Assembly: GCA_018697195.1 (NCBI GenBank)
Contig: CM031864.1
Span: 24,872,086 to 24,936,085 of the forward strand
Length of the DNA: 64,000 nucleotides
Direction of reading: 5' to 3'
Source: Certhia americana
Taxonomy: Eukaryota > Chordata > Aves > Passeriformes > Certhiidae
A model generated the notes under the pieces. It made no database searches. It was not told where the DNA came from and saw only the letters and a list, made by a program, of their open reading frames with translations. The position numbers and the translations under genes were made by a program. Of the stretch, positions 60,701 to 64,000 are shown in pieces; the stretch's first letter is position 1; each line of letters opens with the position of its first letter.

Positions 60701-62210
60701 CCTTCACCCCGTTTGCTCACTATTAGGTTCTGGTCTGAATTGTTTTAAGACTCACATAAATGTAAAACATTCACAGACTTGGGAGCTGAAGTTGTAACTT
60801 GGAAACTCCTCAAGGTCTAATCCAGTTTGTCTATTGGTTTGTCAAGGTTGGAGGCAGTTATTCTTTTAGTTTGAGACAAGTTCTTCAAGAGATATGGGGA
60901 AAACTGGTGTTGCCTAGTCAGCCCTCATGAGGTTTCTTGGGTTTTGTTTTTCTGTAAGCATTAAACACAGTCATTCTGTTCTTGTAAATTTTTCACTCAG
61001 AATTTAGGTATTTGCATTACAGTCATGTAATGGAAAGAATAAAAACTGGCCTTCAGCATTGTAGCAAACTGTGACAGCAGAATTTGCAGCAGCACTAAGA
61101 AATTCAAAACGGAGAGGCTCCTGCTGTCTCTGCTGACCTTTTTTCCTCTTCCCTAGATCATTCAACACCAGCCAGTCAGTCTCCTCACTCCTCCAACCCC
61201 AGCAGCTTGCCAAGCTCCCCTCCAACCCATAACCACAATTCTGTTCCTTTCTCCAACTTCGGACCCATTGGGACTCCAGACAACAGAGACCGGAGAGTCG
61301 CAGACCGCTGGAAAACAGATAAGCCAGGCAAGTGCTGGGTTCCAGGTTAGCATGGAGCTGTCAGACACCATCATCTGGTGATGTTTGGTTTTGCACTGTT
61401 TTTGCCATGTCACTTTGAACTTGCCTTTCTGCCATTTCAGCAATGGGAGGGTTTGGTCTGGACTATCTCCCAACAACCTCATCCTCTTCGGAGAGCAGCT
61501 GGCACCAGTCCAGTACTCCCAGTGGTACCTGGGCAGTCCAAGACCCTCCTGCCATGGAGGACTCCTCAGCTGTGCTTATGGAGAGCCTGAAGGTGGGTTT
61601 GGTTGGGGCTGTTCTCAGGGATGGGTCTGTCTGCAGGCTGGATTATCAATTGATGGGCATTAGCCTGTTGGAAGCATCAAAGTTCAGTGCTAGAAGCCAA
61701 AATTTTGTCCTGCAGATTCACTTACACAGGCAATGTGGGAAGTGTCACCAATACAGGAAGATGTCACAAATTTCCAGTTCTTGCTGGTTTTGAGATATTG
61801 TGGAACAAAACCAGGCTGGCAGAACTGGAAGAAATTATAACTTTAGCTTTGACTAGTCTAAAATTAGTAATAGTTAATGTGGGATGGAGTTTTATGGTGG
61901 TGAGGGTTCTGGAGGAGGATAAAGTTCTTCCTGGGAGCCTCTTTTTCAAAGGTCTTCTTTGAAGCCTGGTTAACTTCCGTGATAAACCAGGTATGAGTGA
62001 TAAAGAGAGAGAATATAGAACATGGTGTCTGCTTTCCCATCTGGCAGAGGGGCTATATAATGCAAAGAGGTGCTAATGTTGGCTGTTTGTTCTTAGTCCA
62101 TCTGGTCCAGTTCCATGATGCACCCCGGCCCCTCGGCCCTGGAGCAGCTGTTGATGCAGCAGAAGCAGAAGCAGCAGCGCGGTCAAGGCTCCATGAATCC
62201 GCCGCATTGA
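12701..62210 (+). CDS. SMG7: SMG7, nonsense-mediated mRNA decay factor (whole CDS span, 23 exons)
   Basis: SMG7 (EST1C) pairs with SMG5, binds phosphorylated UPF1 and recruits CCR4-NOT to degrade mRNAs with premature stops; it concentrates in P-bodies. Coding exons: 12701-12729, 33435-33466, 34726-34843, 35825-35957, 38689-38860, 39688-39759, 40754-40904, 41235-41370, 43435-43597, 44671-44827, 46980-47050, 47361-47421, 47819-47938, 48175-48610, 52204-52348, 53549-53937, 54680-55045, 56493-56642, 59070-59150, 59729-59888, 61157-61327, 61441-61592, 62097-62210. Their sum is 3,579 bases (1,192 residues), in phase throughout. Residues 1 to about 480 form the 14-3-3-like/TPR and helical-hairpin domain; K66 and R163, needed for phospho-UPF1 binding in human SMG7, are conserved. 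The rest is Pro/Gln/Ser-rich and disordered, ending in the highly conserved QQRGQGSMNPPH. The human canonical isoform is shorter (about 1,137); including both alternatively used parts (exon 14 extension, exon 18) explains the difference. Confidence 0.97.
16370..16870 (-). mobile_element. CR1 LINE fragment, antisense in SMG7 intron 1
   Basis: Read on the minus strand it shows typical CR1 blocks: GGAGCACTTGCATTTGGGAC, GGTTCAGACCGGATG, GGCTGAGATGTCTCCATCCC and GGAGATTTTCAAGCCCTGGG. It is degraded and carries a run of G/C at 16630-16638. Confidence 0.75.
18148..18169. repeat. (TATT)n microsatellite
   Basis: About five perfect TATT units in SMG7 intron 1. Confidence 0.9.
25186..25535 (-). mobile_element. 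Solo LTR in SMG7 intron 1
   Basis: A 350-bp segment with perfect terminal inverted TGTGA (25186-25190) and TCACA (25531-25535). On the minus strand it begins TGTGATGTTGGCTCTCGCG and ends with AATAAAGCTTTG followed by GTGTCGTTTCTCACA, the usual polyadenylation signal, short R and U5. No internal retroviral region and no clear target-site duplication are visible. It lies antisense to SMG7, the orientation usually tolerated in introns. Confidence 0.7.
25577..25595. repeat. (GTT)n microsatellite
   Basis: A TTTT run followed by five GTT units, 40 bases to the right of the LTR in SMG7 intron 1. Confidence 0.85.
30618..30911. repeat. (CTCTCTCC)n microsatellite with assembly gap
   Basis: Polypyrimidine tract of 8-base CTCTCTCC-like units on the plus strand. 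It is interrupted by 83 unknown bases (30782-30864), which probably reflect failed assembly or sequencing of the repeat, so true length is unknown. Purely composition-driven open frames cross it. Confidence 0.9.
30782..30864. other. Assembly gap (83 N)
   Basis: Run of unspecified bases flanked on both sides by the same CT-rich repeat, so the missing sequence is most likely more of that repeat. Confidence 0.99.
33435..33466 (+). CDS. SMG7: SMG7 coding exon 2
   Basis: A 32-base microexon-sized exon completing R10 and encoding QAEVLKADMT, identical to human. Acceptor TTTCTTACAG, donor ACAG|GTAATT. Both flanking codons are split (phases 2 and 1). Confidence 0.93.
34726..34843 (+). CDS. SMG7: SMG7 coding exon 3
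   Basis: Encodes DSKLGPAEVWTSRQALQDLY and continues to EQD, within the first helices of the 14-3-3-like domain (residues 21-59). Acceptor TTGCTCAG, donor CCT|GTAAGT; the codon for L60 is split. Confidence 0.95.
35825..35957 (+). CDS. SMG7: SMG7 coding exon 4
   Basis: Encodes residues 60-104 (LWNHAFKNQITTLQGQAKNR ... ASGFYTQ). K66, one of the two positively charged residues that contact the UPF1 phosphopeptide in human SMG7, falls here at the same number. Acceptor TTTTCAG, donor CACAG|GTGAGT. Confidence 0.96.
36889..37095 (+). repeat. Dispersed repeat, copy B (unnamed), in SMG7 intron 4
   Basis: Homologous in the same orientation to the intergenic segment at 11180-11385 (blocks such as GTGTGATTCCTATT and the closing TGCTTCAACAACA). 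There is no CR1 tail on either side, so the shared unit is not part of CR1. The many substitutions between copies indicate an old family. Confidence 0.65.
38311..38326. repeat. Poly-A run
   Basis: Sixteen A followed by an A/G-rich stretch in SMG7 intron 4; no retrocopy was identified upstream of it. Confidence 0.85.
38689..38860 (+). CDS. SMG7: SMG7 coding exon 5
   Basis: Encodes residues 105-161, from LLQELCTVFNVDLPCRVK to YICQHCLVHLGDI, part of the TPR-like helices of the 14-3-3-like domain. Acceptor TTTTGCAG, donor ATTG|GTGAGT. Confidence 0.96.
39688..39759 (+). CDS. SMG7: SMG7 coding exon 6
   Basis: Encodes ARYRNQTSQAESYYRHAAQ through VPSN. It carries R163, the second phosphopeptide-binding residue. 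The alternation YRNQ..QAE.YYRHA is a TPR helix pair. Acceptor TTTCTTAG, donor AATG|GTGAGT. Confidence 0.96.
40316..40540. repeat. A/C-rich (CAAA-type) low-complexity tract
   Basis: Degenerate AAAC, CAAA and ACAAAACA words over about 220 bases in SMG7 intron 6. No perfect unit dominates. The opposite strand gives a spurious hydrophobic open frame. Confidence 0.8.
40754..40904 (+). CDS. SMG7: SMG7 coding exon 7
   Basis: Encodes QPYNQLAILASSKGDHLTTI and continues to SKALE, a second TPR-like unit (GDHLTTIFYYCRSIAV). Acceptor CCCTTAG, donor AAAG|GTGAGA; S235 is split. Confidence 0.96.
41235..41370 (+). CDS. SMG7: SMG7 coding exon 8
   Basis: Encodes residues from RDEVKTRWSVSDFIKAF to EKLEEQFK, helical-hairpin region. 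Human has KTKWGV where this copy has KTRWSV. Acceptor ATTGCAG, donor CAAG|GTTAGT. Confidence 0.96.
43435..43597 (+). CDS. SMG7: SMG7 coding exon 9
   Basis: Encodes RLLFQKAFNSQQLVHITVIN through CWTQLLALF and the first base of M336. Nearly identical to human. Acceptor TTGTTGCAG, donor TTCA|GTAAGT. Confidence 0.96.
44671..44827 (+). CDS. SMG7: SMG7 coding exon 10
   Basis: Encodes SFLGVLCKCPLQN, a less conserved loop (DYQEDSGAAYP), then KVSMDWLKLRPSVFQEAVVD. The donor lies in GGTAGTGAGTG; I chose the second GT (44828) because it restores the conserved Y before IWPW. Use of the first GT (44825) would drop that one residue in frame. Confidence 0.93.
45740..45975 (+). mobile_element. CR1 LINE 3' fragment in SMG7 intron 10
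   Basis: Contains TTGGTTAGAAAGAAATCCTT, CCTTGTGAGGACAGTGAGGC, GAAGCTGTGACTGTCCCATC, GGTTGGATGGGGCTTGGAGC and CAGCCCAAACCATTCTGGG, ending GATTCTCTG. Sense orientation relative to SMG7. Confidence 0.85.
46980..47050 (+). CDS. SMG7: SMG7 coding exon 11
   Basis: Encodes IWPWLISLLNSFQPHEEDLS and SNN, end of the helical domain. Acceptor AATTTTTAG, donor AATG|GTAAGG; the split codons give Y at the start and A at the end. Confidence 0.95.
47361..47421 (+). CDS. SMG7: SMG7 coding exon 12
   Basis: A 61-base exon encoding TPLPEEFELQGFLALRPSF, identical to human. Acceptor TGTTTATCAG, donor TTCAG|GTGGGT. Confidence 0.95.
47819..47938 (+). CDS. SMG7: SMG7 coding exon 13
   Basis: Encodes NLDFSKGHQAITGDKEGQQR then RIRQQRLIFTGKWIADNQP. 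The basic QQRRIRQQR segment closes the folded N-terminal half. Human has ISIGKW where this copy has IFTGKW. Confidence 0.95.
48175..48610 (+). CDS. SMG7: SMG7 coding exon 14 (long form)
   Basis: Encodes LIQCENEVGKLLFVTEIPEL, an acidic/serine linker, then the basic extension NKNDGKKDNNKRKNETKK ending KQNVAVQ. The extension corresponds to a segment present in the long human isoforms and skipped through an internal donor in shorter ones. Here the equivalent place reads PPKDIARERRD and has no GT. Donor TCAG|GTAAGC. Confidence 0.94.
52204..52348 (+). CDS. SMG7: SMG7 coding exon 15
   Basis: Encodes VKSQTEMRKTPVSEARKTPV then a Ser/Thr/Pro-rich stretch ending HHPGAFPPLPSRP. Start of the proline-rich C-terminal region. 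Acceptor TGTATCAG, donor CCAG|GTAATT. Confidence 0.95.
53549..53937 (+). CDS. SMG7: SMG7 coding exon 16
   Basis: Encodes the Pro/Gln-rich segment FPPPTYVVPPPVAFSMS through SGFQQ. It includes a six-glutamine run (ALAQQQQQQSP; human has four). The proline-rich C-terminal part of SMG7 recruits the CCR4-NOT deadenylase subunit POP2/CNOT8 in human. Acceptor TTTTCCAG, donor CAGCAG|GTAAAC. Confidence 0.95.
54680..55045 (+). CDS. SMG7: SMG7 coding exon 17
   Basis: Encodes YPQTDSSKQLWNPPQVQGSL through VSRMTFE, 122 codons in phase 0-0. A two-residue difference from human occurs at RRGKRQGVF (human RRGKRSPGVF). Acceptor TGCCTCAG, donor TTGAG|GTAAGA. Confidence 0.95.
56493..56642 (+). CDS. SMG7: SMG7 coding exon 18 (probably alternatively included)
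   Basis: Exactly 50 codons, phase 0-0, encoding DPKSSPLLPPDLLKSLAALE, an acidic EEEEE cluster, then LIFSNPPDLYPALLGPLAS. Because it is symmetric, inclusion or skipping keeps the frame, and human isoforms differ in this region. Acceptor GTCACTAG, donor CTTT|GTATGT. Confidence 0.93.
56990..57260 (+). mobile_element. CR1 LINE 3' fragment in SMG7 intron 18
   Basis: Contains ATATTAGGAAGAGATTCTTC, GAAGCTGTGGCTGCCCCATC, GGTCCCTTCCAACCTAAGCC and a terminal tail with repeated ATTCTGTGA units (57235-57260). Sense orientation relative to SMG7. Confidence 0.88.
59070..59150 (+). CDS. SMG7: SMG7 coding exon 19
   Basis: Encodes KSLLEKPSELMSQSSSFLSL then SGFSLNQ, 27 codons in phase 0-0. The acceptor is a tandem AAGAAG: using the first gives the conserved K, using the second removes it. 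Donor TCAG|GTGAGT. Confidence 0.93.
59729..59888 (+). CDS. SMG7: SMG7 coding exon 20
   Basis: Encodes ERYPNNSMFNEVYGKNMNTS through WSPSLPASS. The middle (TKTEVTPSVAH) is diverged from human while both ends are conserved. The acceptor follows a strong polypyrimidine run; donor TCAG|GTAATC. Confidence 0.95.
61157..61327 (+). CDS. SMG7: SMG7 coding exon 21
   Basis: Encodes DHSTPASQSPHSSNPSSLPS through RVADRWKTDKP. The donor is CCAG|GCAAGT, a GC-type 5' splice site. A GT donor 18 bases further (61346) would extend the exon in frame by six residues. Confidence 0.92.
61441..61592 (+). CDS. SMG7: SMG7 coding exon 22
   Basis: Encodes MGGFGLDYLPTTSSSSESSW through SSAVLMESLK after completing an Ala codon. 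Acceptor CATTTCAG, donor GAAG|GTGGGT. Confidence 0.95.
62097..62210 (+). CDS. SMG7: SMG7 terminal coding exon 23
   Basis: Encodes SIWSSSMMHPGPSALEQLLM, a Gln/Lys stretch (QQKQKQQRGQG) and the final SMNPPH, then TGA at 62208-62210. The human protein ends TMNPPH. Acceptor TTCTTAG. Confidence 0.97.
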   Translation, partial: SIWSSSMMHPGPSALEQLLMQQKQKQQRGQGSMNPPH

Positions 62211-63430
62211 GACAGAGGAGGCAACCCTTACAGCGACGGCTCCATAAACCATGGCATGTTGGGTCTGTGGGACTGGCACACACAGTCCTGTGCAGGTGGC
62301 AGCCCTCTCTTCTGTTCCTTGCTGTCAGGAGGGCGTAAGTGCTCCACCAATCCACTGAGTGTGCACAAAACGTCTGCAGTGCAAGCAAACAACATCAGGA
62401 ACTCTCCCATCCCCCGGGCCTTTCGGAGGGAGAGAGGAACTGCTGTTTGGCTCACTCAGTAACCCAATATCACCGCCTCTCACCTTCTCCATTGTGCATG
62501 TCCCCAGCCACATGGGAAGTAAAAGCTGAGAGCAAAGGGCAGATGGGAGAAGCCAATGAGAACTTCTCAATCCTTTTCCTCTCTTTGGGGAGATATAATA
62601 GGAATCCATTAATGATTGCTTTGCTGACTGAGAATGTAGTTGAAATTACTCCTAAACATCTTTATTACTATCTCAGTAGTAAGACCACACTGAATCCTGT
62701 ACACAGATGTGCTTCATAGTCAGTGTGTAGCAATGAAAGCCCCAGTTGCTGCTCCAGTCACAGCAGGTGGTGATGAGGTGGGGCTCTGTATCCTGGCCTA
62801 GCAAAGGAGTTTCATGAAAGAGAGTCTGGCACTTGGCACCGCTTCACCCAGAGGTTTTGGGTGGGTTAGAGACTCCAGCATGAAATGCCCTTCTCTCAGT
62901 AGGTGTTTGAGCTATAAGGGGTGATATGGGGCATCGCAGCACTCTGCTGAAAAGCAAGTTAACTGCTATGGGGTTTTAAATTAATGTGTGATTCCTGTAC
63001 ATTTTACTGTAGCATAGTGGCTAGCCCCACAAAGGGCAGGCTAGTCTGTGCATTCACAGCCTGACTCATTTTAATAGGTAGGTAGAAAGCTTTCAGTGGG
63101 TTTTTTTTGTTGGTTTTTTTGGTTGTTTTTTTGTTTGTTTTTGTGGGGTTTTTTGTTTTTGTTTGGTTTGGTTTTGTTTTTTCTCTTTCCATCCTCCCAT
63201 CTTCACTAAACTCTCGTAGTTTCATTACCATGGCAGAAAATAATCAGGGGTCCAGGAGGGCTGGGTGAATCCAGCAGCCAGCCCAGACAGCATGGGGCAT
63301 CCGCACGCCCAGTGAGGCACAGGTCAGCTCTGCAGAAACCTGTCCCAGCTGCAGCCTCAGGCTTTCAGTGTCAAAAGCAAATTCAAGGCACCCATGGGCA
63401 CATGGAAACAGCACAGTGCTGTTCACAGAT
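62211..63430 (+). other. SMG7: SMG7 3' UTR (extent uncertain)
   Basis: Sequence downstream of the stop with no coding signal. I see no canonical AATAAA or ATTAAA on the plus strand from here to the end of the window, so the 3' end either uses a variant signal or lies further right. The SMG7 mRNA in human is itself an NMD target through its long 3' UTR, so UTR length matters for autoregulation. Confidence 0.55.
63097..63190. repeat. T/G-rich (GTTT-type) low-complexity tract
   Basis: A degenerate run of GTTTT and GGTTTT words; the opposite strand is the same CAAA-type composition seen in intron 6. On the plus strand it would form a GU-rich element in the SMG7 3' UTR. Confidence 0.85.
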
Positions 63431-63439
63431 GAAAAGGTG

Positions 63440-64000
63440 CAGAAGGGAAAAGGAAAAAAAAACGTTTTATTTGCTATTTATTGGGGGAAGGAAGACTGGA
63501 AGTTTTGTTAAAGGACAGCGTTTTTGTTAGATTTCCCAGGGAAGTAGCAGAAGCAGACTCAATGTCCATTTGCTGGTTTTAGCAGTAGGGGTTTGTGTGA
63601 TGATTCAGAATCTCTGGGCTAGAATTCAGCTGTAGAACAAAGCACATGCAGGAGCCGAAGTGATGCTGGAGTCTGGGCAGCCCCAGAGAATACAGAAAGG
63701 GAAGGCGGAGGAGACCTAATACCCTCAGGGGTACGAGAAGCTCCCTATGAGCTCCACCTTAGCAACATCACTGTTCTGTGTTGCATTTCAAAGCTGTATT
63801 TCCTTTAACAAGTCCAAAAAGTGAAGTTCCCACCTGGTGGTAGTCCAGCCCACCCTGTGTGTCCCCTCCAGCCCTCCCGCTGTGTGTCCAAGCTGTGTGC
63901 CCAGGCAGCTGCGACATTCCCGTGTTTGCACCGTCACTGACTCTTGCACCCCAGGCGAGCTAACCAGGAGCACCATCGCACTCCCGGCCGTGCCAGCTCC
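63440..64000 (-). other. Possible NCF2 3' UTR (partial)
   Basis: If the polyadenylation signals at 63466-63482 are used, this stretch is the 3' UTR of a minus-strand gene whose coding end lies beyond the window. None of the three minus-strand frames here resembles the p67phox C-terminus, so there is no direct protein evidence; the call rests on conserved gene order. Confidence 0.35.
63466..63482 (-). terminator. Two minus-strand polyadenylation signals (probable NCF2 3' end)
   Basis: AATAAA occurs twice on the minus strand (63482-63477 and 63471-63466), 11 bases apart, and is followed on that strand by TG-rich sequence (for example CACTGTGCTGTTTCC). This is the pattern of a transcript ending near 63440-63460. 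NCF2 lies tail-to-tail with SMG7 in human, which makes it the likely owner. Confidence 0.45.

Larger units (their letters stand above)
33467..62096 (+). other. SMG7: SMG7 introns 2-22 (combined note)
   Basis: Twenty-one introns separate the exons listed here. All have GT-AG ends except intron 21, which begins GC. Recognised contents are dispersed repeat copy B (36889-37095), CR1 tails at 45740-45975 and 56990-57260, a poly-A run and an A/C-rich tract. The longest, intron 14 (48611-52203), shows nothing I can name. No snoRNA, tRNA or nested gene was recognised; open frames are short or shadow exons. Confidence 0.7.

Noticed and set aside
63788..63976. Minus-strand 62-codon frame as the NCF2 C-terminal exon
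   Set aside because: The peptide lacks any SH3-like C-terminal features of p67phox; more likely 3' UTR or intergenic.

Overview
This is a eukaryotic genomic window, almost certainly from a bird and perhaps a songbird. Genes are split into many GT-AG exons with long introns. Most of the interspersed repeats I can recognise are CR1-type LINE 3' ends, several closing on the short ATTCTGTG-like tail, plus a few solo-type LTRs. No prokaryotic gene, CRISPR array or operon is present. The order NMNAT2 (minus) - SMG7 (plus), with a probable NCF2 3' end (minus) at the right edge, matches the neighbourhood on human 1q25.

Layout. Positions 1-862 hold the start of NMNAT2 on the minus strand: coding exon 1 at 778-862 and the first part of intron 1 to its left, inside a CpG island (about 350-1040). 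Intron 1 carries an apparent expanded REST/NRSF (RE1) site at 581-608. Positions 1040-12160 are an intergenic interval rich in CR1 fragments, all in plus orientation, with one well-formed LTR (8951-9577), one probable LTR remnant (about 5400-5662) and simple repeats. A CpG-island promoter (12165-13060) follows directly after a CR1 copy. It carries two RFX-like X-boxes, ETS and GC boxes and a TISU/YY1 element whose ATG opens a 21-codon upstream ORF.

SMG7 occupies 12701-62210. I could place all 23 coding exons with consistent reading phase; together they encode about 1,192 residues. SMG7 is the nonsense-mediated decay adaptor whose N-terminal 14-3-3-like/TPR domain binds phosphorylated UPF1 and whose low-complexity C-terminus recruits CCR4-NOT. 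The phosphopeptide-binding residues K66 and R163 are present at the same numbering as in human. Intron 1 is 20.7 kb and contains an antisense CR1, a 350-bp LTR (25186-25535) and a foreign-looking segment with a CT-rich microsatellite and an 83-base assembly gap (30782-30864). Introns 2-22 are mostly unique sequence with two CR1 tails and a few simple repeats.

The 3' UTR begins at 62211. I see no canonical AATAAA or ATTAAA on the plus strand before the window ends, whereas two AATAAA signals lie on the minus strand at 63466-63482. These fit the end of a convergent transcript, presumably NCF2.

I found no convincing undescribed system. The observations most worth checking are the expanded RE1 in NMNAT2, the TISU uORF and X-boxes at SMG7, a GC-AG intron with an in-frame alternative GT donor 18 bases downstream, and a pair of diverged homologous segments (11180-11385 and 36889-37095) that suggest an unnamed dispersed repeat.
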